Positions 30,521 through 37,980 of a stretch of 64,000 nt of DNA are shown piece by piece. Below the pieces are notes generated by a model. That model had not been told where the DNA came from, ran no database searches, and worked only from the letters and a program-made list of their open reading frames with translations. This DNA is from Luteimonas sp. MC1750 (lineage in GTDB: Bacteria; Pseudomonadota; Gammaproteobacteria; Xanthomonadales; Xanthomonadaceae), in assembly GCF_016615955.1 (NCBI RefSeq), contig NZ_CP067113.1:2852001-2916000 (forward strand), read 5' to 3'. Numbering within the stretch: position 1 is the stretch's first letter; each line of letters begins with the position of its first letter. Made by a program: the position numbers and the translations under genes.

Positions 30521-30823
30521 TCAGCCGGTGACCACGCGCAGCTGGTCGGTGATTGCGCGGGTGGCCTCGCCATGGCGGCGACCGAGCTCGGCGGCGGCCT
30601 CGCGCAGCCAGGCATTCGCCTGGTCGAGCCCGTCGTCACGCACGCGCCGCTTGTACTCCGGCTCGAGCGTGGCTTTCTGCTCGTTGACGTCGCGCAGCAT
30701 GGAATCGAACTGCGACAGCAGGCGCTCTTCCTCGTGCGAATCGAGGACGCCCTGCTGGCGCAGGTCCGCGAGGCGCTCGACGAGCTCCTCGCGGGTCTTC
30801 GGCGGTGCGGCTTCGATGGACAT
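30521..30823 (-). CDS. small helical T3SS-region protein of unknown function
   Basis: A 100-residue protein, MSIEAAPPKTREELVERLAD.... It is charged and helical, with YKRRVRDDGLDQANAWLREA in its second half, matching its 206-residue neighbour. It starts 3 bp after the stop of the glycine-rich 68-residue gene, so the two form an operon. There is no signal peptide or membrane segment. Size and charge would suit a chaperone or co-regulator; no motif proves this. Confidence 0.65.
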   Translation of the reverse strand: MSIEAAPPKTREELVERLADLRQQGVLDSHEEERLLSQFDSMLRDVNEQKATLEPEYKRRVRDDGLDQANAWLREAAAELGRRHGEATRAITDQLRVVTG

Positions 30824-30826
30824 CCG

Positions 30827-31033
30827 TCAGCTGCCGCCGAAACCGAGGTCGAAACCGCCGGAATAGGCGCCGCCGAAGATGGTGTCGAAGTTGAAGCCCA
30901 CGGCGTCGGTCATGCCCTCGCCGACGATGCCGCCGAGCCAGGAGCCCAGCTGCTGGCCGATGGCCTGTCCGAGCGGACCGCCGAAGTAGGTGCCGACCAG
31001 GCTGCCGACCATGGAACCGATTTGACTGCCCAT
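30827..31033 (-). CDS. 68-residue glycine-zipper protein
   Basis: MGSQIGSMVGSLVGTYFGGP is followed by LGQAIGQQLGSWLGGIVGEG, giving a run of Gly every three or four residues over about 40 residues. Aromatic-glycine repeats follow (GGAYSGGFDLGFGGS). Glycine zippers pack helices in membranes or pores. There is no cleavable signal peptide. It is the first gene of a two-gene operon with the 100-residue protein. Pore-forming or secreted roles are conceivable; I do not recognise the family. Confidence 0.6.
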   Translation of the reverse strand: MGSQIGSMVGSLVGTYFGGPLGQAIGQQLGSWLGGIVGEGMTDAVGFNFDTIFGGAYSGGFDLGFGGS

Positions 31034-31134
31034 ATCCTTGTCCTCGCTGGAAGTGGATGGAAACCCGGTGGACTCCGGGCACAGCTCGCAGTTTCCGCAG
31101 GCACGCCACGGTTCCTAGCTGGTGCGTACCCCAT

Positions 31135-31150
31135 CTAGGGTCGCCCCGGG
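31135..31150. promoter_or_regulatory. T3SS palindromic box, copy 3 (weaker)
   Basis: CTAGGGTCGCCCCGGG matches the left half well and the right half poorly. It lies 101 nt before the glycine-zipper start on the left and 34 nt before the acetyltransferase start on the right. A -10-like CATACT lies 22 nt downstream in the rightward direction, which would give a leaderless acetyltransferase transcript. Confidence 0.4.
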
Positions 31151-31184
31151 GGCCGTGCCGCGCCCCGCGCGGCATACTCCGGCC

Positions 31185-31760
31185 ATGGCGAACGGCCCCG
31201 ACGTCGACGTCTTCCTCAGGACCCGGCGCATGACGCTGCGCCGGCTGCGGCCTTCCGATGTCTTCGACCTGCAGCACCTCGGGCGCGACGCGCGCGTGGC
31301 GCGGGCCCTGCTGGACGCGCCGGTGGACGACATCGCCTCCGCGGCGGCGCTCGTCGAGACCTCCGCGCGCGTGCATCGCGAACGCCCCGGCCTCGGCGTC
31401 TGGCGCGCCGATGACGCACGCGGCTTCCTCGGCTTCTTCTCGCTGATGGCCGAGTTCGATCCCGCCGAGACCGAGATCGGCACCCGCCTGCTGCCGCGCG
31501 CCTGGGGCCGCGGCTATGCGCTCGAGGGCGGCGAGGCGCTGTGCAGACATGCCTTCGACACGCTCGGCCTGCCGCGGCTGGTCGGCCTGTGCGACCCGGC
31601 CAACCGCTCGGTGCCGCCGCTGCTGGCGCGCCTGGGCTTCCAGCCTGACGGGACCACCTGCCAGTTCGGCCGGCCCGCCCTGCGGATGCGCCTGCGGCGG
31701 GAGGACTGGCACGGCGTGCGTCGGCGCGGTCAGTCCTCGGCAGGGTCCACGGACGTATAG
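31185..31760 (+). CDS. GNAT-family N-acetyltransferase (RimJ/RimL-like)
   Basis: A 191-residue protein with the opening RTRRMTLRRLRPSDVFDLQHL typical of RimJ/RimL relatives. The acetyl-CoA-binding segment is LLPRAWGRGYALEGGEALCRHAF, then VGLCDPANRSVPPLLARLGF. Substrate is unknown. It overlaps the convergent lipoprotein gene by 31 bp at its 3' end. It interrupts the run of T3SS-associated genes, on the opposite strand. Confidence 0.85.
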   Translation: MANGPDVDVFLRTRRMTLRRLRPSDVFDLQHLGRDARVARALLDAPVDDIASAAALVETSARVHRERPGLGVWRADDARGFLGFFSLMAEFDPAETEIGTRLLPRAWGRGYALEGGEALCRHAFDTLGLPRLVGLCDPANRSVPPLLARLGFQPDGTTCQFGRPALRMRLRREDWHGVRRRGQSSAGSTDV

Positions 31761-32362
31761 GCGCCGGCGGCATAGCGCAGCGTCAGATCGCCCTGTTTCG
31801 CCTGCAGCTGCAGGTCGCGGAAGCCGCCATGGCGCTCAGGCAGCATTTCGACCGCCTGGGCACGTCCCGCCGCTGCCACCAGCCGCGCGGACCCGGTGTC
31901 ACCCGAGTACACCCACCAGTCCGCACCATCGGTGCCGGTCAGGCAGCGATGACGACCTTCGACCAGCCAGTCGTCGCGCCCGTCTGCGTCCAGATCCACA
32001 GGGTGCCCGACGACCCAGGTTCCTTCGAAGGCGGAGCGCCCCGCGACCACACCGCCTCCGCAGTCGAGCACGCGCGCGTCGGTCGAAAGTCCGCGGAGGA
32101 TGTCATCCGGAAGGGTGGCCCCTGAAGTCTCCGCCCCGGCCACGAACCGGCGTCGCGCGCTGCTGTCCGCTGTCGTGCCGATCGCCGCCGACGCCGGAAG
32201 CCGTTGCCCATCGGCGGACGTGGCGGAGCCCGCATGGCCCGGGGCGCGGTCGCAGCCAACCAGCCCGACGCTGGCGGCGCACAGCGCCGCCAGCCACGCG
32301 CCGCGCCGCCGCGCTACTGGCGGCGACCGTCGAAGCGGCCGTCGAGGAGGTCGTGGACCCAT
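31730..32362 (-). CDS. hypothetical lipoprotein
   Basis: A 210-residue protein with a basic N-terminus and a lipobox, LCAASVGLVGCDRA. The mature part includes VDLDADGRDDWLVEGRHRC, an FG-GAP-like calcium-loop pattern, and two cysteines that may pair (LDCGGG, RHRCLTG). The only ATG (32362) lies inside the 3' end of the peptidoglycan-hydrolase-like gene, an overlap of 49 bp in another frame. That arrangement suggests translational coupling. The 3' end overlaps the acetyltransferase gene by 31 bp. Confidence 0.65.
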   Translation of the reverse strand: MGPRPPRRPLRRSPPVARRRGAWLAALCAASVGLVGCDRAPGHAGSATSADGQRLPASAAIGTTADSSARRRFVAGAETSGATLPDDILRGLSTDARVLDCGGGVVAGRSAFEGTWVVGHPVDLDADGRDDWLVEGRHRCLTGTDGADWWVYSGDTGSARLVAAAGRAQAVEMLPERHGGFRDLQLQAKQGDLTLRYAAGAYTSVDPAED

Positions 32363-33975
32363 CGGTCGATGGTCGCAGTCGGGGCTTCGATATGCACGTG
32401 CGGGCCGGTGGAGTTGCCGGTGGAGCCCTGGTTGCCGAGGTCATGGCCATAGCCCACGCGCTGCCCCGGTCGCACGTCGATGCTCGACATGTGGAAGATG
32501 TAGACCAGCTCGCCCTGCTCGCCGCGCAGGATCACCGCGTTGCCGGCATTGCCCATCGGACCCGCGGATACCACGGTCCCGGCGACGGGCGAGGGAATCG
32601 CCTGGTTGGTCTGCGACTGGCCGGGGCGGTGCAGCACGATGTCACGCACCTCCAGCCGCTGCCCCTCGCGCACCTGGGTCTGGTAGTCGTGGTGCGGCTG
32701 CATCTGGTCGGGATGCGAGACCGCGATCGCCGGCTGGTGCCCCGTGCTGTAGACGGTATAGGGCGCATAGGTCGGCGCATCCGACGGAGCCGGGGACGGC
32801 GCGGGCGAAGGTGCGGGCGCGGGTCCCGGAGATGGCGATGGCGCGCTGCCACCGCCGGGCACATGCACCACCTGTCCGGGGTAGACCAGGTCAGGATTGC
32901 GGATCTGCGGGTTGGCCGCGATCAGCGCCGGCAGCGACACGTCGTTGCGCGCCGCGATCCCCGACAGGGTGTCGCCGCTGCGCACGGTCACGTCCTGCGT
33001 GGCCGCGGCGCCGCGCGGGAGCCTCACCACCTGCCCCGGATGGATCAGGTCGGGGTTGCCGATGCCCGGGTTGGCCGACAGCAGCGCGCCCAGGGTGACG
33101 CCGTTGCGGGCGGCGATGCCGGAGAGCGTATCGCCGCTGCGCACGGTGACCTCGGCGCCACCACCGCCACCGCCACCGCCAGGCAGGTGGACGGTCTGCC
33201 CGGGGTAGATCAGGTCCGGATTGCGGATCTGCGGATTGGCCGAGAGCAGGTCGGAAACCGACACGTTGTTGCGTGCCGCGATCCCGGAGAGCGTGTCGCC
33301 GCTGCGCACCGTGACCGAACCGGCGGGGTCCGGTGCCGGCGCCGGACCCGGGGCGTCATTGCCGCCGGGGCCCGGCGCAGGCGCCGGGCGCGGCGGCGGC
33401 GCGTCGCCATCGATCCGGTCGCGCACGAAGGAGGTCGCCTCGCCGGCGGTGATGCGCCCGTCGCGATTGAGGTCGAGTGGCGCGTTCATCCGGTAGGCCG
33501 CAGTGCCTTGGCTGAACAGCGTGGAGCCCGGATCCGGCCGCGGACTGCCGTACAGGACCGTGGTGTAGACGCCTTCCAGCGTGCCCAGTTCAGCCGGATC
33601 GGACCGGTTGTTGAAGTAGCGCTCGACGTAGTCGAGCTGGTCGACGGCGCTCATGCGGGCCAGCGCGTCGGTGGTGGTGCCCAGTTCGCTCGCGGTGCCC
33701 GGCATGAACTGGATCAGGCCGGTCGCCCCGCTGCCGGCCTGGTTGCGGATGCTCGGGCTGAAGCCGCTCTCGAAGCTCATGACCGCCAGCAGGTATTCCG
33801 GCTGCGTGCCGAGCCGCTCGGCCATGGCCTCGACCTTGGCGATGAACGCAGGCGTGACATGGGGGCTCGCCTGCAGGCCCTGGATCCGGTTGTAGTCGAA
33901 GCCCGACGGGCTGAGGTTGTCGCCGGCGAGGTTCTGGACCTGCGCGCCGCCGTTGCTGTTGACCTGACCGACCAT
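32314..33975 (-). CDS. SLT-like / EF-hand / triple LysM / M23-like peptidoglycan-acting protein, T3SS-associated
   Basis: A 553-residue modular protein. It begins MVGQVNSNGGAQVQNLAGDN, rich in Asn, Ser, Gln and Gly, with no Sec signal. Residues about 40-170 resemble a lytic transglycosylase: Glu in MSFESGFSPSIRN, then GATGLIQFMPGTA, YVERYFNN. An EF-hand-like loop DLNRDGRITAGEA follows. Three near-identical LysM repeats (each SGDTLSGIAARN...NPDLIYPGQ) come next, separated by Gly/Pro linkers. A C-terminal LytM/M23-like domain has HMSSIDVRPGQRV and GPHVHIEAP. Only part of the usual M23 zinc set is evident, so peptidase activity is uncertain. Such enzymes can open the wall for a secretion machine. 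An ATG at 34020 is less likely, because it overlaps a TGTAAT -10-like hexamer. Confidence 0.75.
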   Translation of the reverse strand: MVGQVNSNGGAQVQNLAGDNLSPSGFDYNRIQGLQASPHVTPAFIAKVEAMAERLGTQPEYLLAVMSFESGFSPSIRNQAGSGATGLIQFMPGTASELGTTTDALARMSAVDQLDYVERYFNNRSDPAELGTLEGVYTTVLYGSPRPDPGSTLFSQGTAAYRMNAPLDLNRDGRITAGEATSFVRDRIDGDAPPPRPAPAPGPGGNDAPGPAPAPDPAGSVTVRSGDTLSGIAARNNVSVSDLLSANPQIRNPDLIYPGQTVHLPGGGGGGGGAEVTVRSGDTLSGIAARNGVTLGALLSANPGIGNPDLIHPGQVVRLPRGAAATQDVTVRSGDTLSGIAARNDVSLPALIAANPQIRNPDLVYPGQVVHVPGGGSAPSPSPGPAPAPSPAPSPAPSDAPTYAPYTVYSTGHQPAIAVSHPDQMQPHHDYQTQVREGQRLEVRDIVLHRPGQSQTNQAIPSPVAGTVVSAGPMGNAGNAVILRGEQGELVYIFHMSSIDVRPGQRVGYGHDLGNQGSTGNSTGPHVHIEAPTATIDRWVHDLLDGRFDGRRQ

Positions 33976-34018
33976 GGGGATGCCCCGCTGCCATGCGGCA
34001 CACGCCGCGTACGGGGCC

Positions 34019-34064
34019 ATTACAGGCGGGCGCGCCGCCGGTCACCAGCTAGGTCGGACCCTAA
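34019..34064 (-). promoter_or_regulatory. T3SS palindromic box, copy 4, with -10-like hexamer
   Basis: On the minus strand TTAGGGTCCGACCTAG (34049-34064) is followed after 24 nt by TGTAAT (34024-34019). The ATG at 33975 lies 43 nt further on. This is the clearest box-plus-promoter arrangement. Confidence 0.55.
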
Positions 34065-34112
34065 GTGGGGACGACCCGATGCGCCGGCGATCGAATCCCG
34101 CCGCCAGCGACC

Positions 34113-34793
34113 TCAGCCGTGGAAGTGGGCCTCCACCCACAGCTCGCCCAGGTTGCGCTCGGCGAAGCGCCGGGTCAGGCCGGGCGCGGCGTCGCGGATC
34201 GCGTCGTAGCTGTCGCGCGAACGCACGTCGGCACGCAGCACCCAGCCGTCGCCCTCGCGGCTCAGCAGCAGGTCCGTCCCGGGCAGGGTGGCGTCGGACA
34301 TGCGCAGCAGCACCCGCCCATCGCCGTCGGCCCCGGTGGCGCTGCCGCCCGCCGCCAGCCTGCGCACGTGGCGTTCGATCAGCTCGGCGACCGCATGGCT
34401 GGCCCCCGTCGGAGCGGGCATGGCCGGCGTGGCTTCGCCGCCGCCGCGCAGCGCATGCTGCGCCTGCCAGAGCAGGGCGGGATCGAGCAGTTTCGCCTCG
34501 CCGTCGCTTCCGTCCTGGCCATGGCCGCCGCCGTCACGGTCCCCGTCGCGCGCGGCGTGCACGGCATCGCGGGTCACCGTCTGCTGCTGGCCGGGCTCCT
34601 CCGTCGCCCCCTCGCCGGCGGTGGCCTGGGCCTGCTGGGGCTGCGACTGCACGCCCTGCCGCGCGCCATCCAGCGCATCGCGGAAGCGGTCGGCCTGTTC
34701 GCGGCCCGCCGGTGCGCGCTCGCGCGCTTCGGCGGTGCCTTCGCGGGCGCGGGCGGCCTCGGAGGCCGATGACTGCGTGCGTTCGATGGACAT
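34113..34793 (-). CDS. sctP: T3SS needle-length / substrate-switch protein, SctP (HpaP-like)
   Basis: A 226-residue protein. The N-terminal 130 residues are low-complexity, rich in Gln, Ala, Glu and Arg. The C-terminal 80 residues form a folded domain: VLLRMSDATLPGTDLLLSRE, DGWVLRADVRSRD, then RRFAERNLGELWVEAHF, as in the T3S4 domain of YscP/HpaP. It is much shorter than YscP. It ends the sctV-to-sctP block, 14 bp after sctO, the expected place for sctP. Confidence 0.75.
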   Translation of the reverse strand: MSIERTQSSASEAARAREGTAEARERAPAGREQADRFRDALDGARQGVQSQPQQAQATAGEGATEEPGQQQTVTRDAVHAARDGDRDGGGHGQDGSDGEAKLLDPALLWQAQHALRGGGEATPAMPAPTGASHAVAELIERHVRRLAAGGSATGADGDGRVLLRMSDATLPGTDLLLSREGDGWVLRADVRSRDSYDAIRDAAPGLTRRFAERNLGELWVEAHFHG

Positions 34794-34807
34794 CGTGGTC
34801 TCCCTCG

Positions 34808-35290
34808 TCAGCGCGCGGCGAGATGCCGCGCCTGGAGCAGGTCTTCGGCCGCGCCTTCTTCCTGGCGTGCCTCGAGCATGGACTGTTCGCCGTTCCAGAC
34901 CTCGCGCCGCTTCTGCAGTGCGTCCAGCCGCGCCTTGGCGCGGAAGAACTCCGCGCGCGCCTCGGCGACGGCGGCCTCGGCGGCACGCAGGGTTTCCTGC
35001 GCCTTGAACAGCCGCTGGCGTGCCGCATCGGCCTGCTCGCCCAGCAGCCCGATGTGCGCCTCGCGCTGGCTGAGCGCGTTGGGCCAGGGCACGCCCGGCG
35101 GCGGCGGGTCGAGCAGGCGCGCGCGCTGCTGCTTCTGCTCGAAGTCCAGGGCGATGATCTCGCCCTCGACCTTCAGGCAGGCGTCGCGGCAGTCCTGGGC
35201 TTCGCGCTGGCGTTCGAGCACGCGCTGGCGCGCGGCCTCGGTGCGGTGCTCGCGGAGCCGGACCAGCGTGTGCAGCGGATAGCGCTTCAC
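34808..35290 (-). CDS. sctO: T3SS stalk protein SctO (YscO/FliJ-like)
   Basis: A 160-residue coiled-coil protein starting with GTG (KRYPLHTLVRLREHRTEAAR). It is helical throughout, rich in Arg, Glu and Ala, with a break at LLDPPPPGVPWPN. SctO forms the central stalk of the ATPase and binds chaperones. The GTG start overlaps the sctN stop (GTGA), so translation is coupled, and its place between sctN and sctP is canonical. Confidence 0.8.
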   Translation of the reverse strand: MKRYPLHTLVRLREHRTEAARQRVLERQREAQDCRDACLKVEGEIIALDFEQKQQRARLLDPPPPGVPWPNALSQREAHIGLLGEQADAARQRLFKAQETLRAAEAAVAEARAEFFRAKARLDALQKRREVWNGEQSMLEARQEEGAAEDLLQARHLAAR

Positions 35291-36642
35291 GGAAACAGCG
35301 CCTTCAGCGCCGCGGCCGACTGCTCGAACGGCACCAGTTCCTGCGCGGACTGCTGCAGCAGCCGGCGGATGGCGCCGATCTTCTCGATCGCGGCGTCGGC
35401 ATCGGGGTCGGTCCCGCGCTTGTATTCGCCGAGCTGGATCAGGAGCTCGATGTCCTGGTACTTGGCGAGCAGCTTGCGCAGCTGCCCGGCTGCGCGCACG
35501 TGCGGGTGGTCGACGACGCGCGGCATGGTGCGGCTGAGGCTGACCAGCACGTCGATCGCCGGGTAGTGGTAGGCCGCGGCCAGCTTGCGCGAGAGCACGA
35601 TGTGGCCGTCGAGGATCGAGCGCACTTCTTCGACGATCGGGTCGCCGCCGTCCTCGTCCTCGGCCAGCACGGTGTAGAACGCGGTGATCGAGCCCTTGTC
35701 GTTGTTGCCCGCGCGCTCGAACAGCCGCGGCAGCGCGCTGAACACCGACGGCGGGAAGCCGCGTCGCGCCGGCGGCTCGCCGACGGCGAGGCCGACGTCG
35801 CGCAGGGCGCGGGCGAAGCGGGTGACCGAGTCGACCAGCAGCAGCACGCGCCTGCCCTGGTCGCGGAAGTGCTCGGCGATCGCGGTGCCGACCCAGGCGG
35901 CGCGGCTGCGCTCGAGCGCCGGGCGGTCCGACGTGGCGACCACGATCACCGACCGCGCCAGGCCTTCGGGGCCCAGGTTGTCGTGGATGAATTCGTTGAC
36001 TTCGCGCCCGCGCTCGCCGACCAGCACGATCACGTTGACGTCGGCGTCGCCGCCGCGCGCCAGCATCCCCAGCAGGGTGCTCTTGCCGCCGCCAGCGACG
36101 GCGAAGATGCCGATGCGCTGGCCTTCGCCCGCGGTCATCGTGGTGTCGATCGCGCGTACCCCGGTGGAGAAGGGACGTTCGATCAGGTTGCGCGCCAGCG
36201 GGTTGGGCGAGGCGGCATAGATCGGCGCGTCGACCGTCGGTCCGACCGGGCCGAGGTCGTCGATGGGTTCGCCATGGGCATCGAGGATGCGGCCCAGCAG
36301 CCCGGGTCCGACGCGCACCGCGGCCTGGCGGCCGCTGGCATAGACCTCGGTGGTCGCGGAGACGCCGTCGAGCGCGCCCAGCGGGGTCAGCAGCGTGAGC
36401 TGCTTTGACACGCCCACCACCTCGGCGGCGAGGCGGAAGCTCGGGTCGCCCTCGCCGCGCGGATTGCGCAGCTCGCAGAGCTCGCCGATCGCGGCCTTGA
36501 GGCCGGTGGCGCGGATCAGGGTGCCATAGGCTTCGGCGACGCGGCCGACGCGCTCGATCGACTGCACCCGCGCAAGCGCGTGCAGCAGCGGATCCGGGCT
36601 GCCCGCCGCTTCGCTGAACGCTGCAGGGGCCGTGGCCTTCAT
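35287..36642 (-). CDS. sctN: T3SS ATPase SctN
   Basis: A 451-residue F1-like ATPase that unfolds and detaches substrates at the export gate. Walker A is AVAGGGKST (residues 181-189, Lys187). The T3SS signature ERGREVNEFIHDNLGPEGLA is followed by VIVVATSDRPALERSRAAWV. Walker B is RRVLLLVDSVTRFARALRDVG. Its start overlaps the sctL stop by four bases. Length and motifs are normal. Confidence 0.97.
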   Translation of the reverse strand: MKATAPAAFSEAAGSPDPLLHALARVQSIERVGRVAEAYGTLIRATGLKAAIGELCELRNPRGEGDPSFRLAAEVVGVSKQLTLLTPLGALDGVSATTEVYASGRQAAVRVGPGLLGRILDAHGEPIDDLGPVGPTVDAPIYAASPNPLARNLIERPFSTGVRAIDTTMTAGEGQRIGIFAVAGGGKSTLLGMLARGGDADVNVIVLVGERGREVNEFIHDNLGPEGLARSVIVVATSDRPALERSRAAWVGTAIAEHFRDQGRRVLLLVDSVTRFARALRDVGLAVGEPPARRGFPPSVFSALPRLFERAGNNDKGSITAFYTVLAEDEDGGDPIVEEVRSILDGHIVLSRKLAAAYHYPAIDVLVSLSRTMPRVVDHPHVRAAGQLRKLLAKYQDIELLIQLGEYKRGTDPDADAAIEKIGAIRRLLQQSAQELVPFEQSAAALKALFP

Positions 36643-37325
36643 GCCTGGCGCCCCGCGTGGCCGGCGCTGCCCGCAAGGGCGGTGCGGATCGCCTCGATCT
36701 GCTGCGCGACGCCGGCGCGGACTTCGCCCGCCTCCGACACCACGACGCAGCTGGTCGGCTCGAGGCTTGGATCGTCGACCAGCTCGATCACCCCGACCGC
36801 GGGGTGGGCCTGGCGCACGGCGCCGAGGCCCGCGCTGACGCTGTCGCGGACGCTCGGGTGGACGCGGATCAGCAGGAACTGCTCGGCCTGCGCGGCCTCC
36901 ACCGCCTGCATGACCAGCGGCGGGACCACGGTGAGCGCATCGAAGCCGGGGGCGATGCGGTCGACGATCGCACAGGCGAGTTCGGTGATGCGACCCGAGG
37001 CCTCGCCCAGCACGCGGGCACGGCGCTCGTTCAGGGCCGCGAGCTGTTCGGTCATCTGCAGCTCGGCCGCGGCGATGCCTTCGGCGAAGCCCTGTGCATG
37101 GCCCTGCTCCCGCGCGCGGGCGATGTCGGCCACCGCCTCGTCGTACAGGCCATTGACGCGTTCGAGCAGGGCATCGAGTTCGCCCAGCTTCGCCCAGGCC
37201 ATCGCCGGGACCACGCTGGCGCCGAGCGAGCGCGAGAAGCGCCGCTGCTCGAACACCGCCACGCCTCCCGACGGAGCCGCCGCGGGCCGGGCGCTGAAGG
37301 GGCTGCTGTCTGCTTCCGCGTTCAT
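36639..37325 (-). CDS. sctL: T3SS ATPase regulator SctL
   Basis: A 228-residue SctL/FliH-like protein of the cytosolic sorting platform. It carries the helical AREQGHAQGFAEGIAAAELQ segment with glycine-spaced repeats, and a C-terminal globular domain with LLIRVHPSVRDSV and GVIELVDDPSLEPTSCVV. The start MNAEADSSPF is chosen. An ATG at 37364 inside sctK would add 13 residues. It lies between sctK and sctN, the usual order. Confidence 0.9.
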   Translation of the reverse strand: MNAEADSSPFSARPAAAPSGGVAVFEQRRFSRSLGASVVPAMAWAKLGELDALLERVNGLYDEAVADIARAREQGHAQGFAEGIAAAELQMTEQLAALNERRARVLGEASGRITELACAIVDRIAPGFDALTVVPPLVMQAVEAAQAEQFLLIRVHPSVRDSVSAGLGAVRQAHPAVGVIELVDDPSLEPTSCVVVSEAGEVRAGVAQQIEAIRTALAGSAGHAGRQA

Positions 37326-37344
37326 CGAGGATCCGTCGGCGCGC

Positions 37345-37977
37345 TCATGCCGCGCGTGTTTCATGGTGCGTGTAGACCCTGAGCACCGGCTTCTCCGGCA
37401 GGCGCGCGGTGGCCCCGGCGGTCGCGTCGGGCGGGTAGAGCAGCCGGCACCAGTCGGCCAGCGCCGGGTCCCGGCGGCCCGCCCACGCCTGCAGTTCCGC
37501 GCGGCCCTGCTGGTCGAAGGCCGCGTACAGGGGCGTGGGGTCATCGCCGGACATGGCCGCATCCAGCGCGGCCCTGAAGCCGGAGCCGGCCTGCTGCAGC
37601 CCGTCGGGCGCGAGCCTGCCATCCCAGACCGACTGGTCGAGGGCCAGCAGGTAGCTGTTGCCGAGCGCCGCCTTCAGCCGGCGGACCGGCTCGCGGCGCA
37701 CTTCGGCGCGGATCGGCGGCGCATGCGCGAGGATGCCGAGGTCGCGGCACAGCGCGTCGATGCGCGGACGCCGCCAGCGGCTGCGGACCGCGTCGGGATC
37801 GCGCGACGGGTCCGGTGCCAGCAGCGCCATGGCCGGGCCATTGGCCAGCCAGGACGCCAGCAGCCGCCGGCCCAGCGCACTGTCGCGGGCCCGTGCGGCC
37901 AGCGCGGGATCGAGCGGGACGCCGGCATCCTCCAGCCATCCCGCATCGACATCCGCCAGCAGCGCCCGCAGCGACAT
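37345..37977 (-). CDS. sctK: T3SS sorting-platform protein SctK
   Basis: A 210-residue protein with weak but recognisable SctK/YscK/OrgA features: Leu/Ala-rich helices, RRLLASWLANGPAMALLAPD, and RLKAALGNSYLLALDQSVWD near residues 100-125. It starts 3 bp after the sctJ stop. Position between sctJ and sctL is the main support, because SctK sequences diverge strongly. Confidence 0.75.
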   Translation of the reverse strand: MSLRALLADVDAGWLEDAGVPLDPALAARARDSALGRRLLASWLANGPAMALLAPDPSRDPDAVRSRWRRPRIDALCRDLGILAHAPPIRAEVRREPVRRLKAALGNSYLLALDQSVWDGRLAPDGLQQAGSGFRAALDAAMSGDDPTPLYAAFDQQGRAELQAWAGRRDPALADWCRLLYPPDATAGATARLPEKPVLRVYTHHETRAA

Positions 37978-37980
37978 GCC

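Noticed and set aside
31034..31134. HrpL-type promoter (GGAACC-N15/16-CCAC) on the minus strand near 31108-31113
   Set aside because: GGAACC is present, but no CCAC follows at the required spacing.
34018..34020. ATG at 34020 as start of the wall-enzyme gene
   Set aside because: It overlaps the TGTAAT -10-like hexamer and has no ribosome site. The ATG at 33975 gives a leader of normal length.
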